Shown here one piece after another: positions 35,364 through 47,204 of a stretch of 64,000 nucleotides of DNA. The notes under the pieces were generated by a model that did not search any database, had not been told where the DNA came from, and saw only the letters and a list, made by a program, of their open reading frames with translations. Every line of letters starts with the position of its first letter. Position 1 is the first letter of the stretch. Source of the stretch: Magicicada septendecula (lineage: Eukaryota > Arthropoda > Insecta > Hemiptera > Cicadidae); assembly GCA_034769895.1 (NCBI GenBank), contig CM068372.1, forward strand, positions 432,901,958-432,965,957, written 5' to 3'. Made by a program: the position numbers and the translations under genes.

Positions 35364-36243
35364 CTACACTCTATATACAAATTTTTTCCATCTTACTCTG
35401 TCCATTGACAATGTCTTCGCTTCCCTCCAGCCCAAGCCTCTTTCTCTCAAAATGTTTCCCATCATTCCATCCCAAGTCAGTCGCGGTCTTCCTATCTTCT
35501 TTCTCCCCCCTGATTTTGCCTCCCAAACCTGTTTTACCATTCTATCACTATCCATTCTCTGCATGTGTCCCCACCAGCATAGTTGTCTCTGTTCAATGAA
35601 ATCCAGAATCGATATCACTTCGATATTCCTCTCTTATTTGTGTATTCCTAACTCTGTTCTTCCTTGTTACTCCCACTACTCTCCTAATATATTTCATTTT
35701 TGCCGCCTGGATTTTACTTTTTTGGCTTTTGGATATCACCCACGTCTCACAGCCGTATGTTAAAACCGGTCTATATACTGTTTTATACACGCTCATTTTC
35801 GTTTTTCTTGATATCTCCTTCTTATTTATAAATCTACTGTTTAATGCATAGTATACTTTTATTGCCTTTTCAATTCTTTCATTTAATGCGGCTTCTTGTT
35901 TCCCATTACTGTCTATTATAACCCCTAGATATTTGAATTGTTTGACTTGTTCTATCTTCACTCCTCCAAACTCTATATTTATTATTTTCTCCCCCATTAC
36001 CATTACCTTTGTTTTGGTCTTACTTATTTTCATCCCTTTTTCCTGGAGAACTTCATTCCATATATTCAAATTACCCTGTAACGCCCTTTCACTTGTAGCC
36101 ATTAGCACTACATCATCCGCAAAAGCCCCTTCTGCTACTTCTATACTTCGCAAGTTCCTGTATCCAACATGCATTTTCTTAACCTTCAGTGAACACTTCT
36201 TAATAATGTCGTCCATATACAAGTTGAATAAATAGGAAAGTTT
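35364..36243 (-). pseudogene. RTE-like LINE, 5'-truncated RT fragment (copy 1)
   Basis: Minus-strand order: SYLFNLYMDDIIKKC; GAFADDVVLMATSER, where FADD is the RT catalytic box; KTKTKVMVMGEK; FKYLGVIIDSNG (motif E-like); SVYKTVYRPVLTYGCETW; and RRVVGVTRKNRVRNTQIREE. After a +1 break at ~35,600-35,618 it continues QLCWWGHMQRMDSDRMVKQV and GRKKIGRPRLTWDG. Endonuclease and N-terminal RT (fingers) are missing, as in a typical 5' truncation. The 3' side runs into a CTACAC-rich simple repeat (35,283-35,390 on the plus strand), as in RTE-type tails. One frameshift in an otherwise open frame suggests a fairly young insertion. It is present twice because of the 8-kb duplication. Confidence 0.85.
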
Positions 36244-36887
36244 AAAAAATTATAATCCTCTAACCCTAGTTTTTGAACGAGTAAATTTTCAGCTCGTACA
36301 GTACACACGAGCAAAAACCCATATACGCAATGTATTTCCCCATTGTGTCATGTGACTTCTGAATGAAGTATAGTGTGTATGTTCTCATTATTTTGGTGAG
36401 TTTTAACTATAGAACAGAACAATAAACCTTCCGGTAATCCACACAATCAATAAAATATTTCATCCTTATAAGTCATTAAAGTGATTATATAACATTCACA
36501 TAATAACAAATTTGCTTGTAACTAAAGTTTGTCATTGTAGTACATTGTAGTATAGTCACAGTTACGTAATGTATCACAATGATTAGGTTACGTAACTCAG
36601 TGCTTGATAATCATGACGGATAATAAACAACCCTACCCTACCACACACAGTGCAAACCGTATTATTCTCCTACAGAAATTTTTTTTTAAATTTTAGATTT
36701 TTCCCCCAAATAATTAGAAGGGCCAAGGAGAAAAATATATGGGGTCCAAATTTAAAAAAACACACAACTTTATGTCGCCGGGGGTAAAAAAAGTCGGTAA
36801 ATGTTTTAATAAAATAGCAAAAATTGATTTGCCGTATCAAATTAAAACTATTTTAATTACAATTTAAATACAGGGCTGATTATTTTT

Positions 36888-37408
36888 AAAATTATTAGAT
36901 TAATTTTATCATTTTGTTCATATAATATTATGATATTTTATATCTTTTTTGAGACTAGTTTAATCCCTACTATAATTATTATCATAGGATGGGGATATCA
37001 ACCTGAACGAGTGAGTGCTAGATATTACTTGTTGTTTTATACTTTATTTGCATCTCTTCCCATGTTAGTTTCAATTGTATATATATACAGAAATAATATG
37101 ACTAACATTATAATGTTAATGAGATCAAATAATAAGTTTATTTATTTGGGGATAACGTTAGCATTCATAATTAAGGTTCCATTATTTATATTTCATTTTT
37201 GATTACCAAAAGCTCATGTTGAAGCACCTGTTTCTGGTTCTATAATTTTGGCTGGAATTCTTTTAAAATTGGGAACTTATGGTTTAATTCGTGTTATATA
37301 TATTATGCCAGTAATATTTATTAATTATAGATTCATCTGGATTTCTATTTCATTAATAGGGGGAATTATAATTAGTTATCATGTATGATAATGATTATTT
37401 AAAACTAA
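36888..37408 (+). pseudogene. ND4: Nuclear mitochondrial insertion (partial ND4)
   Basis: Translation gives [36 protein letters not shown], then after [40 protein letters not shown] and [10 protein letters not shown]. This is NADH dehydrogenase subunit 4 from about its third transmembrane helix onward. The internal TGA (37,200-37,202) stands where ND4 has a conserved Trp, as the invertebrate mitochondrial code would read it. No other frame disruption is visible until ~37,385, where similarity fades. It covers roughly 170 of ~445 codons and is not expressible in the nucleus. Confidence 0.95.
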
Positions 37409-37416
37409 GTGTGTAG

Positions 37417-37710
37417 TTTTAAAACACGCGACAAATTATAACACTGAATTTACCAACTGATTAATAAATTGGTGAACCTAAAATAGTCTAAATAAATTCA
37501 CCTACAAAACTGCCTTTTTGGTTTTAGAAGCATTGAATTACTCACTAATACAGAACTTTAAGTCTAGTTTTGCTTCCGTTTGTCTTACAGTGGTTAAAAT
37601 TGGAAGAACGTGTCTTTAAATAATTACTGATCGGAGGCGGTTTGATCAACTTTGACTTTGAAAATGTTCTTTCAACATATGCAACAGGCACTACTACAAC
37701 GAATACTTCA
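37417..37710 (+). repeat. Spacer fragment A of the duplicated unit
   Basis: 294 bp matching 42,516-42,809 (and 32,595-32,888). At the one site where the two big copies differ (AAATTGGTGAACC versus AAATTGATGAACC) it has the copy 2 base. Confidence 0.95.
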
Positions 37711-37747
37711 TACACAAACTATACACTTAGTGTGTATAGCCGTATAG

Positions 37748-38117
37748 GCGGCAATCGATTAGGAAACAACGTAATAGCCACAACTCTCGCAATCAATTGC
37801 AATTTGTACAGCTAGGAGTAATTGTGTTATGTAGCGTGTTATTCTGTTTCAGTGAATTCTACCATAATCTCATCACATGGGAATCGTTAACGTAAGACAA
37901 CCTAAATGCAGTCTTAATTCTAAGTGTAACCAATCAAGTAAGCAAATGAATAGTGTTAATAGATATTTATTATTTATTATTGTGTTAATAAATATTATGA
38001 ATGCTGAAAACCAGTGAAGTAATGTAAACTGATTCGTCAATATTAGGTTCTCTGTAGGTAACCATTGTATCTTGCATTGTGGGAGGACTTGAAGAATGTT
38101 TGTACGTCACTGCCTGT
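37748..38117 (+). repeat. Spacer fragment B of the duplicated unit
   Basis: 370 bp matching 42,005-42,374 (and 32,084-32,453). It has the copy 2 variant GGTAACCATTG rather than copy 1 GGTAAACATTG, plus one private change (GTACGTCAC versus GTACTTCAC). Confidence 0.95.
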
Positions 38118-40705
38118 CGAATTATATTTATACAAAGGAACTTAAGTTTTTTTTTTATTACAACAAATTTTTTATTATCTTGTTTACTTACTTTTCCTGC
38201 AGAACGAATAATAACCTGCTAAATGGTAGACTTGGTAAAAAGTTATTACCAAGTAATTACCACTGTAAGTCTTTATGTACTATAGATAGGAAAATTGTGA
38301 GGAGTAATATTTATATTGACACTTAATTTACGGAATGGAATTTTGACAGTGTGTGTCCGTGATCTGTGCTTACTGGGGCGAGAAAGAATTGTGTGAGGGT
38401 ATTTTTCCTGACGACTACTTACAAATAAAAAGGTTTTTCAGGGTTCCCGCCTAGCCGGGAGACAAAAGGGAAAAACGAAGATGGGGCAGAACATCAGTCG
38501 TCATCTGTGCTAACTTCCGCACAGATTACTATCGCGTTACCGTGACTGACTTACGTGGCGATTGAAATATACTTAATAAACTTACTGAGAAATTATTATT
38601 GCAACTAATATGATTCTTAGTGTTGTAATTTTCCCGTAGATTAAAATAAATATTACGAGTCTAATATCTGTCATCTCTCCGTTGACTGACCTAACTTCTT
38701 ACACTCCGTATTTTTATACTTCGCTACAAACTACCCTCACTCAATATCGACAAACTACACGCCTATTGGTCTGACTTATCGCTAAATTCAAAACTACCCA
38801 ATCTGTTTAACGAACCAACCCGCGTAAAGAATGACGCTATCCGTTATTCGTCCACAAATGCGCGTGAACACGTGGTATGAAAACTTCGCGTCACCTTCCA
38901 TTTGACACTACGCTCTCTTTCTAAAATATAGCTCCTTTTGTTAGATGCACTTAACTTTTACAACCTTAGTAAATGTTTCTTACACCCTAGCAAACAATAC
39001 AGTTTTATGACGGTCCGACCCGCCCGTGACAATTTGTAACTTTTTAGCCGACTTACTGGCGTCAACGCAAGGTCGTCTTTTGAATTTCTACCGCTCTTTA
39101 CTACATATTTTAATGTTTTCTTACTTCTAAAGAAAACCACCGCTATCTATAAATTTATATTTCTCCCTGTGTACCATATGACTTTGTCCCCGTAAAATTG
39201 TTGAGAATGCAATTTTCCGTGATAATAACTTTAAAAGTTCTATAACCATGATCTGGGCGTTACATCTATATACGAAGTAATGAATATCGCAATAGTCATA
39301 AATCCATTATTATTACACCCTGTTCAATCTTCACTACAATCGTTTCTTTTTCCTTCCCTGTTATCCACAAGAACACGTACAGAACACGTACTTCCGTTAC
39401 CTTCCAAAAATTAGTTTTTTAATCATGTATTATTTAATTTTGCATGTACTTTTTCATACCGTTCAGCAGTCATTTAGTACGCACTTAAATTTGTATTTCT
39501 AACGTGTAAAGGTATAGAGAAAATACAACTTTCATTAGTGGTTAAATCGTGTGAAATAATATCATAACCTCGATGCGGCATAAATAACATTCACAATAAC
39601 GTGCACGATACTTATCAAGTAGGCTATTGTGTAGCAAGCTGGATGAAGCAATGTTCTAAAACAGGAAGTTAGTAGTGGCTGGCCCTTGCGGGTTCTCTAG
39701 GTTCTTCGGTTTTTCTCCACGTATCTGGTGAGTTGCAGAAAAATATTATGCAGCAGCAGGTAACAGTGCTAGCTTATATTAAAGCTTGCCGTGCCAGTTC
39801 AACGAGGTGAGTCCCATGAATAACTGAATTGTCAGTTCTGCTACCCAGTTAGTAGCATTTGGATGTTAGACAATGGTGCATAGTAAAAGTGAAAAATTCT
39901 TAGGGCTGCTTATTTCTTTGTATTAAGAGGCATTGGAATTATTTGTATGTTAACAAAGATAATTTTTTGCCTTCTATTAGTAGTTGTGTTAAATCGTAGA
40001 GGTTATTGTTTAACTAACACAACTTTTAAAATATTAGAATGTTTATAATAAAATGCAATTAAAAAAATGATAATATTGGTATCTTTAGCGTTTAGTAATT
40101 TATTCTACTATATGATCACAATCTATGTGGCCCTCGTAATAGGGATTTTCGGAAGCTGGATGTAAAAACTTTAACGGTCAACATCCTGAACATAATATGC
40201 TACATTTTTGCGTGTTTGGGTAATTACTGCTGAATGATTTGTAGTAATGTACACCAAATTTGTGTCTCTACTATCATGCCTATCCGTGCTATGATTGCAA
40301 ATCCAGAAAGAAAGACACGGCGGAAGCTGAAAAAAGGGAAAGCAGAGGCGATAGAAATGTAAAACCGATAGAAAACACTATGCCGAAAAAGGAAAAACCT
40401 TATGATTAAAAATATATACATACGAAGACAACGCGAATCGTAAAAAAGCGACATTAGAAAGTACTAAATTATTATTATTATTATTGTTATTGTTGTTGTC
40501 GTCGTATACTTTTCAATTATAAGTTAATGTAATAATAAACCTTTTATGCTATAATTATTATGAACTTAAAATCAAATTTGTAATTTTTCAAACAAGTGTT
40601 TGAATAGTTCACTATATAGTTTGGCCTTTCTACTTCAGGATTAATTAAGAAAGTTGTGTTAGTGGTTATAACCACAGACAGAATTATCACTGTTGCACAC
40701 CACTA

Positions 40706-40751
40706 TTCCGATTAGCGCTTTCAAGCTTCTCAGCTCATCGTCAGATCGGAA
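40706..40751 (-). ncRNA. Hammerhead-like motif (family 5), duplicate
   Basis: Identical to 30,785-30,830, carried along in the segmental duplication. Confidence 0.65.
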
Positions 40752-43139
40752 ATATCCACAACAACAGAATAAAACAACCTCTCCACACCCCGCACCCCAA
40801 CTGTCCGTACACGCCCCCGCAAACAAGCTATAAGTCAAATGTCCCTTCCCAACCTCCGAGCCCTGTCACCCCCGTGTCTGTACAGTTACATATTTTTCTA
40901 GCACGTTCCGTGTGTATGTGTGTTATGTGTGTGTGTTGTGTGCGCATTCTTTTCAAAACCTAACATTGTAAAGCCTTCCTCATTCACACTTTTGGGCGCG
41001 GTCACTCACCCTTATTTCAAAACCATCCATATATGCAATTTAATTCTTAATGTTATCTATCCGTCCTCTACCTTTTACTTCTTAATTGGCAATAATAATT
41101 CTGTTTCTTTTTACTTCAATTCATTAGAAAGTTTACTTTAAATTTAATTTAATTTTTTCTGGTATAAATAGCCTAACACACCGTAATGATTTTTTTGAAT
41201 TCGACATCCAATGGCATAGCTTTAGTAACACCTACGTTCTGAAGCAAGATCTATTTCCAGAATATTATAAAACAATGTAGTTCATTCACTCTGACCTGTG
41301 TGTTTCATTTTGAACAATATTAGTATTACTTACGTAATAACAGCACTCTTTTCCAGTTTTGAAGAGTTTCGTTTTATTTTTCTTTCATCCAAACGTTTTC
41401 CCTTTACTGCGACCAGGCATCCTCACTGCCTAAAGCCATTATCTGTATTACTATCAATAATAGACGTTTGACGGTGCATTATTTAGTCAATATTGTTTCA
41501 CATTCAACTTGTCTAAACACTTTAAACTTTCAACAAACAAAATCTCTGGAAACTGTGAACAACTCTCTTAAGACGGCACACAGTTGAGCCGACTTTACGC
41601 TCGTGTAGTCTCACACACATACTCTAACATGATTGTGCAACTTTAAAAGCAGGAAAGTCGAAAGACGACATACTTAGCTCCTACAGAAAGCTGGTGTTCC
41701 CTTGTGCGGGCTGTTTGGAACAGACAGAACACATCGTTTACATATGTTTATGATATATTTATACCATTAGACGTACGTAAACCTCTTTTCAGTTTTCAGC
41801 AAGTTAATTACAGAATGCTGTCCTGTATATCAATATAGTATTTTACAAATCATAATATACCAGACAATGACTTTGTAATAAAACGTTAATTGAGCAACAA
41901 AAGGATTACCTGTGAAATACAATTTGCTTCAAATTAAATTACAAATAGCAACAGTTCAGAACTCTGTGTGTAGAGGGGGCACTGACTGGTAAGTGTCTTC
42001 TACAGCGGCAATCGATTAGGAAACAACGTAATAGCCACAACTCTCGCAATCAATTGCAATTTGTACAGCTAGGAGTAATTGTGTTATGTAGCGTGTTATT
42101 CTGTTTCAGTGAATTCTACCATAATCTCATCACATGGGAATCGTTAACGTAAGACAACCTAAATGCAGTCTTAATTCTAAGTGTAACCAATCAAGTAAGC
42201 AAATGAATAGTGTTAATAGATATTTATTATTTATTATTGTGTTAATAAATATTATGAATGCTGAAAACCAGTGAAGTAATGTAAACTGATTCGTCAATAT
42301 TAGGTTCTCTGTAGGTAACCATTGTATCTTGCATTGTGGGAGGACTTGAAGAATGTTTGTACTTCACTGCCTGTGTCTCAATTGCCAGTTATGGGACTGA
42401 CCAGGCACTACACGCAGTGTATCTCTAAGTGTCTTATGAACGGAAGTTATGGTCAAATTTGTATAAAAAATGTACTAACATTTCCAATTTATGAATGTAT
42501 CAGAGGATAGTAAAATTTTAAAACACGCGACAAATTATAACACTGAATTTACCAACTGATTAATAAATTGGTGAACCTAAAATAGTCTAAATAAATTCAC
42601 CTACAAAACTGCCTTTTTGGTTTTAGAAGCATTGAATTACTCACTAATACAGAACTTTAAGTCTAGTTTTGCTTCCGTTTGTCTTACAGTGGTTAAAATT
42701 GGAAGAACGTGTCTTTAAATAATTACTGATCGGAGGCGGTTTGATCAACTTTGACTTTGAAAATGTTCTTTCAACATATGCAACAGGCACTACTACAACG
42801 AATACTTCACAACAACTAATACAAAAAGCTAATGCTCTATTGTAGAAGATTATACCTAATATTCTTGGTTAGAATTCCTTCTTAATTTGAGGGAGGCGAA
42901 TATATTACACATATATATTCTATTCACGGGAAATAATGTAAAATTATAATTTATTGTCAACATTCCATAAATTGTGTCTAATTTAATTTTGAATAAATGT
43001 TTGATTTATAATAGTTTTTTGAACTATATTAAATATAGATATTATAGGATATTAGATGCCTGTCACAAAGATGCTTGTTAAGTCCTATTGTAAAACAAAT
43101 AGAGGTCCATGTAATGGACATGCATGCGCGCGTGCGAAC

Positions 43140-43171
43140 GGTGTGTGTGTTTGTGTGTGTGTGTGTGTGTG
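43140..43171. repeat. (GT)n microsatellite, copy 2
   Basis: Two bases shorter than in copy 1, consistent with slippage after duplication. Confidence 0.9.
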
Positions 43172-43657
43172 TTTCTGTCTACGTGCGTAAAAAGTATGCT
43201 TGCACTTTATTTGTAAGTAGTGGTGTAACGGCAGGTTGAATATTCTAATTATATAGAACTACTCATATGTCCAAAACACATACACAGGCATAAGCTGCAA
43301 AGAGATTAGACAATGCAATGTAAATTTATTTTGTTGAGTCTTTATGCGTTGATATTGTACCCAACTAGTGTTATTGAATGTTTTGGTTACTGGAGTGTTT
43401 ATAAAATAACATTGCGACAATCATTGGCTTAGGTATTAACTGGAACTGGTACATAAATCTAACCAATCTGTAACATCAACGAAATCGGATTATACTGACC
43501 ACATTTATTCTGGTGTTTCCTCAAAAACAAAATATAATTCTACTTTCGCAAAAAATATGGAGTATTTGCAGAAAACATTCAAAATTGTTTTCAAAATATT
43601 AAAAAATTTAACATAATTTAGTACAGAATGAGGCTTTTGCGGGCGGTAGTGTGTTGC

Positions 43658-43700
43658 AGCACTGAAGATGGACGTCGAAAGTACGATCGAAACGTTTGCT
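43658..43700 (+). ncRNA. Hammerhead-like motif (family 6), duplicate
   Basis: Same as 33,739-33,781 except for one G-to-A change in the stem II loop region (GTCGAAAG versus GTCGAGAG). Confidence 0.5.
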
Positions 43701-43706
43701 TACAAC

Positions 43707-43994
43707 AACTTTGGACCACGGCCTTACAGCCCGGCCAGCCGTAACTTTGGACCACGGCCTTACACCCCGACAAGCCGTAACTTTGGACCACGGCCTTACA
43801 CCCCGACAAGCCGTAACTTTGGACCACGGCCTTACACCCCGACAAGCCGTAACTTTGGACCACGGCCTTACACCCCGACAAGCCGTAACTTTGGACCACG
43901 GCCTTACACCCCGACAAGCCGTAACTTTGGACCACGGCCTTACACCCCGACAAGCCGTAACTTTGGACCACGGCCTTACACCCCGACAAGCCGT
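43707..43994. repeat. 36-bp minisatellite, 8 units (copy 2)
   Basis: One unit fewer than copy 1. The missing one is most simply the CACCTCGACAAG variant unit, which is present only in copy 1. Confidence 0.97.
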
Positions 43995-45246
43995 AATTTA
44001 AAAAAAATTAATACACTAAGGTAACATAAAGGCATTTAACACACGTTGACTTTTTCACACTTTTTTCAATTATAGTTTTCGAGGAATCAATTTTAATTAC
44101 TATTTTTTATCTGGAATTATCTACTGAAAGTACTTAATGAGAAACACTCACACTCTTACCACCTCAGAATAAAGTACGCAAGGTATTTTATAATGAAAAT
44201 TTATTGTACTTATTTTATAACATGTAGGCCTACATAACGATTTAGACCTCTCGCCGCCCTGTACGTCTAACGGTCTCTTTATAGATGAGACCCAACACCA
44301 CAAGCAAGTTACAACATTATATTTTGATTATCTTATCGTCCGTTTTATTATTATTCATTATATACTTGTCTTGCTGACATTATCATTTCCCACGCCATTT
44401 TATTAAACAATTCGGAAAGAGAATCAATAATTTTAAATAACACAGTCCAAACAGCGGTGGATCGTACTTGTTTATCGACATTTATTATCACCTCTCTCAG
44501 CTGTCAGAAACAAGGTACATATTCGTTGAGTCATCGAGTCCAAATGTGATAACACTTTTGAACATTTTATATCATGTTATTTTTGTCTGTTTGCCTATTA
44601 TCGTTGCAGTTTTTTTTATTTTACTACATTATTGATAATATTCTCTTGTTGTAAACACATTAGTTATATTATCTGTGATCAGAAATACTAATTAGCTGTT
44701 CGTATAAAAATATAATAACGAACAAACATGAAACAAACACACATGTTTGGCCTAAAATTTATAGGAGTATGTGCTTATTAGTTTGTATCCATTCTTAAAG
44801 GGCATAACATTTAAAATCGAAATAAATAGGTCTGTATATTCGATTAATTATTTGAGCCTATATAATCGAATTAGGTTTAAATTAATAAGAAAATTCCAAT
44901 TTATTAAGCTACAAATTAAATTACAAATGAGCTGTATACGCTGTAAACGGAAGTACGACGAGTTACATTATGAAGTTAATTAAATTGTTGTCATGTATTA
45001 TTTATTAGTTTTATTTTTTCCAGCTTTGTTTATGCTAAAAAAATTAAAATTTGTGGAACCATTAAAAATAACGGTACTTACAATAGGAAAGTTTTATTTA
45101 TTTATTTATTATCAAAATACCCTTATACCATATTGGTGTCGGGTTACATCAATATATGATAAGTACCACTCTACACACAAACACTCTACACTACACAAAC
45201 AAACACAACACTACACCCTACAAACCCTACACTCTACACAAATACA

Positions 45247-46126
45247 CTACACTCTATATACAAATTTTTTCCATCTTACTCTGTCCATTGACAATGTCTT
45301 CGCTTCCCTCCAGCCCAAGCCTCTTTCTCTCAAAATGTTTCCCATCATTCCATCCCAAGTCAGTCGCGGTCTTCCTATCTTCTTTCTCCCCCCTGATTTT
45401 GCCTCCCAAACCTGTTTTACCATTCTATCACTATCCATTCTCTGCATGTGTCCCCACCAGCATAGTTGTCTCTGTTCAATGAAATCCAGAATCGATATCA
45501 CTTCGATATTCCTCTCTTATTTGTGTATTCCTAACTCTGTTCTTCCTTGTTACTCCCACTACTCTCCTAATATATTTCATTTTTGCCGCCTGGATTTTAC
45601 TTTTTTGGCTTTTGGATATCACCCACGTCTCACAGCCGTATGTTAAAACCGGTCTATATACTGTTTTATACACGCTCATTTTCGTTTTTCTTGATATCTC
45701 CTTCTTATTTATAAATCTACTGTTTAATGCATAGTATACTTTTATTGCCTTTTCAATTCTTTCATTTAATGCGGCTTCTTGTTTCCCATTACTGTCTATT
45801 ATAACCCCTAGATATTTGAATTGTTTGACTTGTTCTATCTTTACTCCTCCAAACTCTATATTTATTATTTTCTCCCCCATTACCATTACCTTTGTTTTGG
45901 TCTTACTTATTTTCATCCCTTTTTCCTGGAGAACTTCATTCCATATATTCAAATTACCCTGTAACGCCCTTTCACTTGTAGCCATTAGCACTACATCATC
46001 CGCAAAAGCCCCTTCTGCTACTTCTATACTTCGCAAGTTCCTGTATCCAACATGCATTTTCTTAACCTTCAGTGAACACTTCTTAATAATGTCGTCCATA
46101 TACAAGTTGAATAAATAGGAAAGTTT
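45247..46126 (-). pseudogene. RTE-like LINE RT fragment (copy 2)
   Basis: Duplicate of 35,364-36,243 with the same translated blocks (FADDVVLMA, FKYLGVIIDSNG, GRPRLTWDG) and the same frameshift at ~45,483-45,501. One silent-looking change is visible near 45,841. The shared frameshift shows that the break predates the duplication. Confidence 0.85.
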
Positions 46127-46536
46127 AAAAAATTATAATCCTCTAACCCTAGTTTTTGAACGAGTAAATTTTCAGCTCGTACAGTACACACGAGCAAAAA
46201 CCCATATACGCAATGTATTTCCCCATTGTGTCATGTGACTTCTGAATGAAGTATAGTGTGTATGTTCTCATTATTTTGGTGAGTTTTAACTATAGAACAG
46301 AACAATAAACCTTCCGGTAATCCACACAATCAATAAAATATTTCATCCTTATAAGTCATTAAAGTGATTATATAACATTCACATAATAACAAATTTGCTT
46401 GTAACTAAAGTTTGTCATTGTAGTACATTGTAGTATAGTCACAGTTACGTAATGTATCACAATGATTAGGTTACGTAACTCAGTGCTTGATAATCATGAC
46501 GGATAATAAACAACCCTACCCTACCACACACAGTGC

Positions 46537-47204
46537 GAAACTATCTATCGAAGCAAATATGATACAGTCATTGTTACGTTCAGAAGCGGTTATTTTAGCA
46601 CGTTCAGTGCAGCAAACTAAACACAAAAAAACAACACTATGTTATAAAACAGTTTTTTGTATAATGTTACAATGAGAAGTGTATATAAAACTGACGTTTT
46701 ACCAAATCTGTTTGTTTATAAACTGGAGATAGGCATATGTGATGTAATTTCAGAAATTACGGCAAGAAAATGATTTTTGATTACAAAGCGAATAGTACTA
46801 CACTGTTTAACTGTTTATAGATTAGAGACTTGTCAGGTTTATTGTATATTGGTAATGTCTGCATTAAAATCTCAAGCGTGTGAACAGTAAAAGTGGTAAA
46901 TAGCTAACAGAACAACTCAAAATGACTGTAGATATAAAATTTTTATTTGTAAGGCGTACGATTATTAGCGATAAATATCACTGCAGTGATGGCATAGAAA
47001 TATCATACACTTAAAGTCTAATTGACCAATATATACGATAGATAAAAGGTAACAATTACCAGGGTAGCAACACGATCGCTAGTGAATTAGGTGGAATATA
47101 TGGATGTTATGAACATTTGCCTGATCATACTACAAACATAAAAAACAAATAGAAACCGGATAAAACTCGGGTGGTTAAGAACATGAATAGAGATGCTGAT
47201 TAAT
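46537..47204. other. Unassigned stretch
   Basis: No recognised gene. The 62-codon frame at 46,487-46,675 straddles the duplication border and is not believable. Confidence 0.5.

Larger units (their letters stand above)
28587..36653. repeat. Segmental duplication, copy 1
   Basis: 8,067 bp almost identical to 38,508-46,536. The offset is 9,921 bp up to ~33.2 kb, 9,919 bp after a shorter GT tract, and 9,883 bp after loss of one 36-bp minisatellite unit. I noticed about nine single-base differences by eye, for example at 29,466, near 30,441, 31,461, 32,399, 32,650, 33,188, 33,760 and 35,960. That is roughly 0.1% divergence. The left border falls inside the LTR of 26,916-29,343. Confidence 0.95.
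36654..38507. other. Mosaic spacer between the two duplication copies
   Basis: The 1,854 bp are, in order: unidentified DNA (36,654-~36,887); ND4 mtDNA (~36,888-37,408); duplicate segment A (37,417-37,710); a 37-bp filler with a small hairpin CTATACAC-tta-GTGTGTATAG; duplicate segment B (37,748-38,117); and unidentified DNA (38,118-38,507). In the 8-kb unit, B lies before A with 141 bp between them, so their order is permuted here. Confidence 0.85.
38508..46536. repeat. Segmental duplication, copy 2
   Basis: 8,029 bp, same orientation as copy 1, with near-complete identity. It is shorter by one 36-bp unit and 2 bp of the GT tract. The left border is TGCTAACTTCCG after CATCTG; the right border is CACACAGTGC before GAAACTATC. 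Its unassigned stretches (39,265-40,705; 40,752-43,139; 43,995-45,165) equal those of copy 1. Confidence 0.95.

Noticed and set aside
35110..35763. 217-codon plus-strand frame (and its copy at 44,993-45,646)
   Set aside because: Antisense of the LINE RT and its simple-repeat tail; the minus strand carries the recognisable RT blocks.
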